Assembly (NCBI GenBank): GCA_016191845.1
Contig: JACPVF010000007.1
Span: 827,372 to 891,371, forward strand
Source of the DNA: Chloroflexota bacterium
Lineage (GTDB): Bacteria; Chloroflexota; Anaerolineae; Anaerolineales; Villigracilaceae
Direction of reading: 5' to 3'
DNA length: 64,000 bases
The position numbers were made by a program, and so were the translations under genes. Shown here piece after piece: positions 49,794-57,558 of the stretch. The notes beneath the pieces are model-generated. The model worked only from the letters and a program-made list of their open reading frames with translations. It was not told where the DNA came from and searched no databases. Numbering within the stretch: position 1 is the first letter of the stretch; every line of letters starts with the position of its first letter.

Positions 49794-50915
49794 ATGTTGT
49801 CCAATCGAGTTTCCCTCCCCATTTCTGATACACAAATCCATCCTACCCCACCGCCGCTGATCGAGGTCTCAGGCTCCCACCGCGAGATGGGTCGACAGAT
49901 CGGCGAGGCCCGCCGTGAACAGATCCAGCACAGTGTAGAGAATGCGCGCGCGTTGATTGCCCAATCCTATGCTCAGTTGGAGCTAACCTGGGATGGCGCA
50001 CAGATCCAGGCTCGCAAGTACCTGCCTTTTGCCGAAGAACGTTATCCGCAATATGTGGATGAATTGCGCGGCATCGCCGAGGGTGCCAATGTCAACTTCG
50101 ACGAGGTCGTCACGCTCAACACCATGGAAGCCGTGACGATGGACGCTCTACATCTCACGCGTTGTACCAGCTTCGCCGTCAATGAGGAACTCACCGCCGA
50201 CGGTCACGTCCTGGCGGCCCACAACGAGGATTGGGTTCCCGAGGATGAGGATGATGTTTATGTCATCTCGGCCCGCCCGAACGAAGAACCGCCCTATTTG
50301 GCCATGACCTATGGCGGCCTGCTACCCAACGTGGGCTTCAATGCCTACGGCATTGCTCAACTGATCGATTCGGTCTACCCGACCGACTCGCGCATCGGCA
50401 TTCCGCGCCTGGTGGTGGCACGTGCCATCCTGTCTGCCCGACGCATCTCGGGTGCCATCGGGCGGGCACTCATCCCGCACCGTGCAGCGGGCTACAATCA
50501 TCTGCTGGTGCACGAGAGCGGCGAGATGTATTCACTTGAGGTCTCGGCGCGCCGCTTCGAGATCCTGCACGGCACCGATGGGTACATGGTCCACACCAAC
50601 CATTACCTGACGCCGCACATGAAGGAGGTTGAAAGCGATCCCGAGGAGTTGATCTCCTCGCGTGTGCGCTACTTCCGTGCCCTGCGCCTGCTGCGCCAGA
50701 GCCAGTCTCACTCGATCAAGACGCTTCAGTCCATTCAGAAGGACCACGTCAACATTCCTAACTCGATCTGTAACCATAATATTTCGGGGATCGATCCGCT
50801 CGACAGGGAAAAAACCATCTGTGCGCTGGTAATTGATCTTACGGCGCGAGAGATGCACATCACCTGGGGAAACCCCTGTCAGAATGCTTATCACACCTAT
50901 CACCTGGATGCATAA
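49794..50915 (+). CDS. C45 family peptidase / acyltransferase-like Ntn hydrolase
   Basis: A 373-residue protein of the C45 (acyl-CoA:6-aminopenicillanic acid acyltransferase-like) Ntn-hydrolase family. The nucleophile is Cys124 in LTRCTSFAV, which would become N-terminal after self-cleavage; HNEDWVPED follows at the expected spacing. The N-terminal propeptide part has GSHREMGRQIGEARREQI and YVDELRGIAEGANVNFDE, both typical. It probably hydrolyses or transfers amide-linked acyl groups in the cytosol; the substrate is unknown. It is preceded by an extended -10 promoter. Confidence 0.9.
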   Translation: MLSNRVSLPISDTQIHPTPPPLIEVSGSHREMGRQIGEARREQIQHSVENARALIAQSYAQLELTWDGAQIQARKYLPFAEERYPQYVDELRGIAEGANVNFDEVVTLNTMEAVTMDALHLTRCTSFAVNEELTADGHVLAAHNEDWVPEDEDDVYVISARPNEEPPYLAMTYGGLLPNVGFNAYGIAQLIDSVYPTDSRIGIPRLVVARAILSARRISGAIGRALIPHRAAGYNHLLVHESGEMYSLEVSARRFEILHGTDGYMVHTNHYLTPHMKEVESDPEELISSRVRYFRALRLLRQSQSHSIKTLQSIQKDHVNIPNSICNHNISGIDPLDREKTICALVIDLTAREMHITWGNPCQNAYHTYHLDA

Positions 50916-50949
50916 CGAAGGGCGGTCGCAGGCCGCCCTTTGAAGTCCT

Positions 50950-53900
50950 ATGGCCCTGACGCAAAGCCTTTACTTCACGCCAGCCTCGATCGGTTACCTG
51001 ACTCAACTCATCTTGAGTCTGGGGATCACCTTATACCTGTTCTCTCGCGCCCGCGGGGGAAGTGTACAAACTCGCCTGCTGGCGGCCTTCTTTGCCTCGG
51101 TCACGATTTTCGTCGGCTTGTTGTTCTTCGATGCGGCTTCCCTGCCGGGACCGCGCTTGTATGCGGTTTATCTTGAAAATACCGTGCTGGGGGTGGCGCT
51201 GGTCTTCCTGCTCCAATTCATCTACCGTTACCCCGAGCAGTTTCCTGCCCGTCGTTGGGGTTCATTGTTGGCGTTCAGCCTGAGTGCAGCTTATACACTG
51301 TACGAATTGCAATATGCCATCTATCGGTATAGCCTGCTTCTTCAGCACGATACGGTGGATTATCGTCCTCCCATCGCCGATTATGCCCTGGCGGCCATGT
51401 TCGCCTGGGTATTGGCGGCTTTCCTGCTCCAGACGGTGGCTGCCGATCCACGGCCTGTTGCCTGGTGGCATAAACTCTGGAAACCGCAGGGCGTGGGCGC
51501 GCACAGTACACGTCTGTTCGCATTGATTTTTTCCCCGCTTTTCATGCTGGCTATTGTCAATATCTTACAGACGGAGTCGGTGATTTCTGCCACCACGTAT
51601 AATGCGTCTCTGTCAGTGGGGATCCTGGTCACGTTGTTTCTATTTGCCAGCGCTTATTTGAACTTTCTACCTGAGTCAACCTCCTTCCTGGAGAAATTGT
51701 CTGGCGGGACGCTCACCCTATTGTTGATGGTGCTGGGACTTGCAGGCTGGGTGGTCTCGCCTGCCGCCATTGCTGCCTATCAACCCGTGCTGACCGATCA
51801 CCAGACCCTGCGTTACACGCCCAATACCCAGGGCGGATATGATGTAGCGGTGATCCCGTTTTACTTTGAGACCGACTTGGGCGAGAGAGTGGACGTCACT
51901 TCGTTCGGCGATTCCCGCAATCACATGCTGGGTTTCGCATTCCCTTTTTATGGAAAAACTTATCAGCAGGTTTCCGTCACCAGTGTAGGCGTCATCAGCA
52001 TGGGACGAGAATTGCAGCATCCCAACCTGCAATATGAATATGGCAGGTTCCCGGGCATTTTTGCCTTGCTGGTGGACCTGGATCCTGCGGCAGGCGGCGG
52101 TGTGTACACTCGTGTGGATGGAGACCGCCTGATCGTCACCTGGGATCATTTGCCTGAGGAAAATCACCACAAGGCGGTGTACACCTTCCAGGCTGTGCTG
52201 CGAGGCGATGGTAGTTTTGACGTGACCTATAATGGTCTGGCCACCCCAATCCCCTTCGATCCTGACGCAGATCCTTCTGCCAACCCCTGGTTGCGCGGCG
52301 TGACGCCCGGTCTGTCGGCGCCGGTGGAACAAGTGGCCGATCTCTCGGCTTCGATCCAGAGTGGACCGAATGGCGTGGTACAGGATATTCACCAGGATTT
52401 CCGCGTGCATCTGGACCGTTTTGCCCGTCCGCTGGCCTGGCTGGTGTTGGCAAGTAGCCTCCTCCTGTTGGTAACACTGCCGTTAACGATCCACTCCAGC
52501 ATCGTCAGGCCGTTGCGCGAATTGCTGGATGGCGCAGGGAAGGTGGAAGGCGGCGACTTGAATGTGGAGATGCCGATCCGCTTCAATGACGAGATCGGTT
52601 CATTGACCAACTCCTTTAATTCAATGGTGTTGCATCTGCGCTCGCTGGTGACCATGCTCGAAGATCGCGTGGCCGAGCGGACGCGTGAATTGCAGGCGGC
52701 CAATGAGCGCCTGTTGATCGAGATCGATGAACGGGCGGCGGCCGAGGCGCAGATCATCCAACAACAACGGGATCTGGCTGTGGTCGAGGAACGGGAGCAA
52801 TTAGGCCGTGAACTGCACGATGGCTTCGGTCAGGTGATCGGCTTTGTCAACGTGCAGGCTCAGGCGGCGCAAGCCTTCCTCGAACGGAACCAGGTACCGG
52901 CGGCGCAGGAAAACCTCGAGCGCATCGTGCGCGCGGCGCAGGATGCGCACATCGACTTGCGTCATTACATCCTGGGATTGCGCGACCCTGCCAAGCCTCA
53001 ACAGGGGTTTTACGGGGTCTTGCAGGAGTCCCTGCGCGTCTTCAGTCAAGCGTGGAATATCGAGACCATCTTTAGCCCATCCCAGAATACCCTTCCTCTT
53101 TTGCCTGAGACGGTGGAGGATCAGCTTTTGCACATCGTGCAGGAAGCATTGGTCAACGTCCGCAAGCATGCTGCGGCGCGGCGCGTGGAGGTGTTGATCA
53201 CCTCGCTGGCCAACGAGATCGTCTTCATTGTCAGCGATGACGGGCGCGGTTTTGATCCGCAGCACGCGCCCGGTGTGGGAGAGAAACGCTTCGGGCTGAG
53301 CATCATGCGCGAGCGCGCCGAGCAGGTGGGCGGGCGGCTGGAGATCCGCTCGGCGGCGGGGCAGGGCACGCGGGTGTTGATCCACGTTCCACGCGTGCTG
53401 CCGTCTTCGAAAGATTCGAAGGATATCCGTGGGCTGCGTGTCCTGCTGGTGGGCGATTCCCCGCTCTTTCTGGAAGGGGTGCAAAATCTGCTCACCGCGC
53501 GTGGTCTGGCCGTGATCGGTCGGGCGCGCAATGGCGTGGAGGCCCTCGAACTGGTGAGGAACCTGTGCCCGGATATGGTTATCATGGATGTGCACATGTC
53601 CGTCTCCAATGGCATCGAGGTTACACGCCTGATCAGGGTCGAATTCCCTGGGACGCGGGTGGTGGTGATGACGGATTCTGAAGAGGACGATAATCTGTTG
53701 GATGCCCTGCGTCACGGTGCGGACGGCTATCTGCTGAAGAACCTGGAGGCTAACCAACTCTTTATGCGGCTGGCCTCGGTGGTGCGCGGCGAATCGCAGA
53801 TGGCCCCCGAGATCGCCACGCGCATGCTGACCGAGTTCAATCGCTCTGTGACTGCGCCGCGCCCGGCTTCCTTCCGCGCCGAGACGGTCCCCCAGGAATT

Positions 53901-54120
53901 GACCGTCCGCCAGTGGGAGGTGTTGCGGCTGGTTGCGCGCGGCCTGACCTACAAGGAGGTGGGCGCTCAATTGAGCCTCACCGAGCGAGCCATCAAATAT
54001 CACATGGCGCAGATCTCCGAGCGCCTGAACCTAAAAAACCGCGAACAGATCATTGCCTACGTCCGCCAGTTCCAGGATGATCGCCGCCGACGTGGTCCGT
54101 CGACCACCCTGGGCGATTGA
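50950..54120 (+). CDS. Fused sensor kinase-response regulator with LuxR DNA-binding domain
   Basis: A 1056-residue one-piece two-component protein. About eight N-terminal helices (1-275), an external sensory domain (about 280-490), a further helix (about 495-518), HAMP (about 520-570) and coiled coil lead to a NarL/DegS-type kinase: HisKA_3 with His623 in GRELHDGFGQ, and HATPase_c with NVRKHAAARR, SDDGRGFDP and GLSIMRERAEQVGG. A receiver (about 830-950; Asp880 in VIMDVHM, Lys in LLKNLEA) and a LuxR helix-turn-helix (about 980-1045) complete it. The receiver acidic pair reads G-D instead of D-D. DNA binding would have to occur at the membrane. Confidence 0.9.
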   Translation: MALTQSLYFTPASIGYLTQLILSLGITLYLFSRARGGSVQTRLLAAFFASVTIFVGLLFFDAASLPGPRLYAVYLENTVLGVALVFLLQFIYRYPEQFPARRWGSLLAFSLSAAYTLYELQYAIYRYSLLLQHDTVDYRPPIADYALAAMFAWVLAAFLLQTVAADPRPVAWWHKLWKPQGVGAHSTRLFALIFSPLFMLAIVNILQTESVISATTYNASLSVGILVTLFLFASAYLNFLPESTSFLEKLSGGTLTLLLMVLGLAGWVVSPAAIAAYQPVLTDHQTLRYTPNTQGGYDVAVIPFYFETDLGERVDVTSFGDSRNHMLGFAFPFYGKTYQQVSVTSVGVISMGRELQHPNLQYEYGRFPGIFALLVDLDPAAGGGVYTRVDGDRLIVTWDHLPEENHHKAVYTFQAVLRGDGSFDVTYNGLATPIPFDPDADPSANPWLRGVTPGLSAPVEQVADLSASIQSGPNGVVQDIHQDFRVHLDRFARPLAWLVLASSLLLLVTLPLTIHSSIVRPLRELLDGAGKVEGGDLNVEMPIRFNDEIGSLTNSFNSMVLHLRSLVTMLEDRVAERTRELQAANERLLIEIDERAAAEAQIIQQQRDLAVVEEREQLGRELHDGFGQVIGFVNVQAQAAQAFLERNQVPAAQENLERIVRAAQDAHIDLRHYILGLRDPAKPQQGFYGVLQESLRVFSQAWNIETIFSPSQNTLPLLPETVEDQLLHIVQEALVNVRKHAAARRVEVLITSLANEIVFIVSDDGRGFDPQHAPGVGEKRFGLSIMRERAEQVGGRLEIRSAAGQGTRVLIHVPRVLPSSKDSKDIRGLRVLLVGDSPLFLEGVQNLLTARGLAVIGRARNGVEALELVRNLCPDMVIMDVHMSVSNGIEVTRLIRVEFPGTRVVVMTDSEEDDNLLDALRHGADGYLLKNLEANQLFMRLASVVRGESQMAPEIATRMLTEFNRSVTAPRPASFRAETVPQELTVRQWEVLRLVARGLTYKEVGAQLSLTERAIKYHMAQISERLNLKNREQIIAYVRQFQDDRRRRGPSTTLGD

Positions 54121-54154
54121 TTCATACCCAAAATTGCATTTTTTGCTTGTTTTT

Positions 54155-54195
54155 GGCCCTGCAGAGGTGAAAAATTCCCTTGCAGGGCCTTTTTG
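54155..54195 (+). terminator. Intrinsic terminator
   Basis: GGCCCTGCA (54155-54163) pairs with TGCAGGGCC (54181-54189), followed by TTTTTTG. The loop is 17 bases. Confidence 0.85.
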
Positions 54196-54217
54196 TGGGG
54201 CTTTCATAACTGTCAAA

Positions 54218-54260
54218 TGACTGTACTTTGACTGTACCTGTTTTTTCCCTTAGGTACAGT
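54218..54260. promoter_or_regulatory. Three TGACTGTAC-type boxes upstream of the next gene
   Basis: TGACTGTAC occurs at 54218-54226 and 54229-54237 (11-bp period). An inverted copy, GGTACAGT (54253-54260), makes a perfect 8-bp inverted repeat with 54231-54238. TTGACT (54228-54233) could be a -35 with a weak TAGGTA -10 after 17 bp. The layout suggests binding of a LuxR- or other-type dimer, perhaps the regulator encoded just upstream. Confidence 0.5.
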
Positions 54261-54308
54261 GACAGACAGGGGGCATCTGACTACCATTACGGCCAGATAC
54301 GAGCCATC

Positions 54309-54638
54309 ATGGAAACTACTACTGTTCACAAGATCCTTCTTTACGGAAGCTCCATCCTGATCGCCAGGCTGACTTCGAAACTGCAATTGCAGCCGGGCTG
54401 GGAAGTCTTTCGCGCCGATGGCAGCGAGTTGGCCAAGGACCTGGATGGGATCGAATTCATTGTGGCTGACCTGCGCGATGCGCGCACCCCGCGGCTGCTC
54501 CCCCGCCTGGCGAAGACCCCCTCCGTCACGCTGATTGGCCTGGACGCGCTGACCAACACGGTCACGCTGCTGGCGGGCGGGGAGCCGCAATCGCCCACCA
54601 CCCAAGGGATGTTGTTTCTGCTGAGAGAGTCGATGTAG
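54309..54638 (+). CDS. Small soluble protein downstream of the sensor-regulator
   Basis: A 109-residue alpha/beta protein starting at the ATG at 54309 (METTTVHKILLYGSSILIAR). The order of strands and helices (KILLYGSS, WEVFRADGS, GIEFIVADLRDA, SVTLIGLDAL, TVTLLAGGE) resembles a receiver-like or Rossmann half, but there is no conserved receiver Asp-Asp pair. No family recognised. The three-box regulatory site lies in its leader, which points to control by the adjacent sensor-regulator. Confidence 0.65.
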   Translation: METTTVHKILLYGSSILIARLTSKLQLQPGWEVFRADGSELAKDLDGIEFIVADLRDARTPRLLPRLAKTPSVTLIGLDALTNTVTLLAGGEPQSPTTQGMLFLLRESM

Positions 54639-54783
54639 TCGCCGTATTATTTCTGTATTTTTTACAGGAACCCTTTCATATAAATCATTCGCCAAAGGAG
54701 ACCAACCAAAAAGATACTTACTCTCTCTTCTTCACAGCACTCGAAAAAATTCGTCACCATTCATTTTTCTAGGAGAATGCAGC

Positions 54784-57255
54784 ATGAAAAAATTCAGTTC
54801 GGCCATTGGGCTTGCCCTCGTTGCGGCCCTGCTCGTCTTCACAGTTGCCTTTGCGATGTTCAGCAACGGCAACTTCGAAACCGGTGATTTCACCGGCTGG
54901 ACCAAGGATGCCACCTATCTGAACGCTGGCATTGTCGTCGGCCCTCCCGCCACCTACAATACCATTCCGGTCTCTTCAGTATCGGGCGCTGTGGCTACCG
55001 ATGACACGTTCATTGTCAATACGGCCTGGATGGACGCCAACTTCGGGCCCGGCATTACCTGCGACCCGTACTCCAACGGCGAGATCTGCCTGCCGTATGG
55101 AGGCAGCAACTCGGCCGTGGTCAACTACCTGGGCTCGATGATGCTCGCTTCCAATAACATGAACAAGTTGAGCCAGTCGGGCCTGATCGCTGGTGGCGAT
55201 GTGGGTACCGACGGCAATTACCACATCTTCTTCGCCTATGCCCCTGTGTTGGACAAGGGCTCCCATACTCCTCAGGACCAGCCCTTCATGCACGTCAAGT
55301 TGATCCGCGTGCGCTCTGGCTCCCCGGACAAGGTGCTGTTCGACAAGTTCTCTTACCCCGATGATGGCAACCCCAACTGGAAGATCAGCCCCATCCAGAG
55401 CAGTGTCAAGTACATGCCCTGGCAGGTGTACGACCTGACCTATGCTCCCGCCGAACTCGGCGCGGGCGACACCCTCGTCCTCGAAGTCGTGGCTGCTGGC
55501 TGCGCCTACACTCAGGGCGCTCACTGGGGCTACGTGTATGTGGATGACTTTGGGCCGACTGCTCCTGTCACCAACACCGCTCCTTCGATCACCTCGATCT
55601 CTCCTTCCTCCGGCCCGGTCCAGGGCGGCACGCTCGTGACCATCACTGGCACCAACTTCATCAGCGCGACGGCTGTCCAGATCGACACCACCACCTATAC
55701 GGCTGGCAACTTCACTATCGTCGATGACAATACCATCACCGTCGTCACGCAGTCGCACACGGCTGGCACCGTCGATGTTTCGGTCACGAACACGAATGGT
55801 ACAGCCGCCTTCCCCAGCAGCTTCACCTTCGTGGGTCCGTCTATCACGAATATCACCCCGAATTCTGGCCCGGTGGCTGGCGGCACGTCGGTGGTCATTA
55901 CCGGCACCGGTTTCACCGGCGCGACCGGCTTCACCTTCGGCGGCACGAACGCCACCTGCACGGTTATCTCTGACACGCAGATCAACTGCACGGCCCCGTC
56001 CCACACTGCCGGCGCGGTGGACGTCGTGGTGACGGTTCCCGGCGGTTCGGCAACCTCTGTCGGCGGCTTCACTTACATCGCCACCGCTATCACGGGCATG
56101 AATCCCACCTCCGGCCCGACCTCCGGCGGCACGACTGTGGTCATCACCGGCACCGGCTTCACCGGCGCAACTGGCTTCACCTTCGGCGGCACGAACGCTT
56201 CCTGTGCGGTCAACTCTGACACGCAGATCACCTGCACGACCCCGGCTCACACCGCCGGCCCGGTGGACGTCGTGGTGACGGTCCCTGGCGGCTCGGCAAC
56301 CTCTGTCGGCGGCTTCACCTACATCCCCGCCACCCTCACCCTGACTGCCAGCGGCGCGGCCACGATCAAGCCTGGCGATCCGTATGTGTATACCTTCAAC
56401 TACACCACTTCGCCCACCCCGTTCAATGCCCAGGTCAAGTTCACCCTGCCCGGTCATGCCACTTTCGTCTCCAATACCGGCGGATTCACCTGTGCGGAAG
56501 CGGCCGGCGTGGTAACCTGTGACCTCGGCGCCATCACTGCCAACGGTTCCTTCACGGTCACGGTTCAGGTGGATAAACTCAAGAAGGTCAACACCCCGCT
56601 GACCCTTGCCACCACGGCTTACTCGATCAGTGACAACGGTGCGGCGATCGTCAATGGTTCGGCTACCGTCACTGCCAACACTGTTACTCCCTTTGCGGAC
56701 GTGGCTTATGGTCACTGGGCGCTGGATTACATCCAGTCGATCTGGGCCTATGGCATCACCGGTGGCTGTGTCAACTCGCCGTTGACCTACTGCCCGAACT
56801 CCCTGATCACCCGTGAGCAGATGGCTGTCTACATCGAACGCGCTGTGCATGGCGGCAACTTCAACCCCGGCACCCCGGCTCTGACCTTCACGGATACCGC
56901 TGCCAGCTTCGCCAAGTACTTCATCGAAGCGCTCAGGGCGGACGGCATCACCGCTGGCTGCAATCCTGGTAACACGCAGTTCTGCCCGGGTATGACGATC
57001 ACTCGTGCCCAGGTGGCGGTCTTCCTCCTGCGCGGACGCTCCGGAGCGGCTTACGTTCCCGCCGCTGCGACTGGTACGGTCTGGCTCGATGTCCCGGCCA
57101 ACCACTGGGCTGCAGGCTGGGCTGAAGAACTGGGCACCGCCCACATCTCCAGTGGCTGTGGTGGCGGCAAGTACTGCCCCGATGGCGCAATTAGCCGCGC
57201 TGAGATGGCTGTGCTTGTCCAGCGCACTTACAACCTGCCCATGCCGACTCCTTAG
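54784..57255 (+). CDS. Secreted surface protein with three IPT/TIG domains and three SLH domains
   Basis: An 823-residue exported protein with signal peptide (1-24). The N-terminal domain (about 25-265; opening GNFETGDFTGW) looks like a carbohydrate-binding or jelly-roll module. Three IPT/TIG Ig-like repeats follow (about 269-350, 352-432, 436-515), then a DUF11-like beta domain (about 518-628; LKKVNTPLTL), and three SLH domains (about 635-820) with Cys pairs (GGCVNSPLTYCP, AGCNPGNTQFCP, SGCGGGKYCP). AGGAGA precedes the ATG. It is probably an S-layer-attached adhesin or structural protein. A paralogue without IPT repeats follows. Confidence 0.9.
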   Translation: MKKFSSAIGLALVAALLVFTVAFAMFSNGNFETGDFTGWTKDATYLNAGIVVGPPATYNTIPVSSVSGAVATDDTFIVNTAWMDANFGPGITCDPYSNGEICLPYGGSNSAVVNYLGSMMLASNNMNKLSQSGLIAGGDVGTDGNYHIFFAYAPVLDKGSHTPQDQPFMHVKLIRVRSGSPDKVLFDKFSYPDDGNPNWKISPIQSSVKYMPWQVYDLTYAPAELGAGDTLVLEVVAAGCAYTQGAHWGYVYVDDFGPTAPVTNTAPSITSISPSSGPVQGGTLVTITGTNFISATAVQIDTTTYTAGNFTIVDDNTITVVTQSHTAGTVDVSVTNTNGTAAFPSSFTFVGPSITNITPNSGPVAGGTSVVITGTGFTGATGFTFGGTNATCTVISDTQINCTAPSHTAGAVDVVVTVPGGSATSVGGFTYIATAITGMNPTSGPTSGGTTVVITGTGFTGATGFTFGGTNASCAVNSDTQITCTTPAHTAGPVDVVVTVPGGSATSVGGFTYIPATLTLTASGAATIKPGDPYVYTFNYTTSPTPFNAQVKFTLPGHATFVSNTGGFTCAEAAGVVTCDLGAITANGSFTVTVQVDKLKKVNTPLTLATTAYSISDNGAAIVNGSATVTANTVTPFADVAYGHWALDYIQSIWAYGITGGCVNSPLTYCPNSLITREQMAVYIERAVHGGNFNPGTPALTFTDTAASFAKYFIEALRADGITAGCNPGNTQFCPGMTITRAQVAVFLLRGRSGAAYVPAAATGTVWLDVPANHWAAGWAEELGTAHISSGCGGGKYCPDGAISRAEMAVLVQRTYNLPMPTP
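55846..56330 (+). repeat. Near-identical tandem DNA repeat of IPT/TIG units 2 and 3
   Basis: Two units of about 249 bp (from about 55846 and 56095) share long identical runs such as GGCTTCACCTTCGGCGGCAC and the TCGGCGGCTTCAC ends. Unit 1 is much more diverged, so units 2 and 3 arose by recent duplication. Confidence 0.75.
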
Positions 57256-57273
57256 TCTTTGCTCCTGTACAGT

Positions 57274-57310
57274 AAAAAAGAACGCACCCAACAAGGGTGC
57301 GTTCTTTTTT
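57274..57310 (+). terminator. Intrinsic terminator of the first SLH gene
   Basis: AAAAAAGAACGCACCC (57274-57289) pairs perfectly with GGGTGCGTTCTTTTTT (57295-57310). The 248 bp from here to the next ATG are A+T rich and hold no gene I can support; AGGAG lies before the next start. Confidence 0.93.
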
Positions 57311-57558
57311 ACTCCATTTTTACCGTAGACAGGTGGATGGGATTGTACTAACATTAGCCAAATTTTTTTAGAGCAAGTAGGTTGTCTACTCATGTGGGGG
57401 ATCGTCCATAACGTTTTATTTCTCTGCGTCCATTATTCCATTTTTGCAGAGACCTTCATAAAGACTCCGCTCAAGGAGGTTGCTCAAAATACGATATTTC
57501 TCTTGCGCAGGTTCATTTTCGATTTTGATTCTTTTCTTTTTAGGAGATTTCAAAAAAA

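Noticed and set aside
55846..56330. CRISPR-like array
   Set aside because: The repeats are 249-bp coding units encoding IPT/TIG domains, not short repeats with unique spacers.
54976..57393. An 805-codon open frame antisense to the first SLH gene
   Set aside because: It mirrors the codon bias of the Thr/Gly-rich sense gene, has low-complexity His/Arg/Gly composition, and no start signal or domain. The sense protein has a signal peptide and clear domains.
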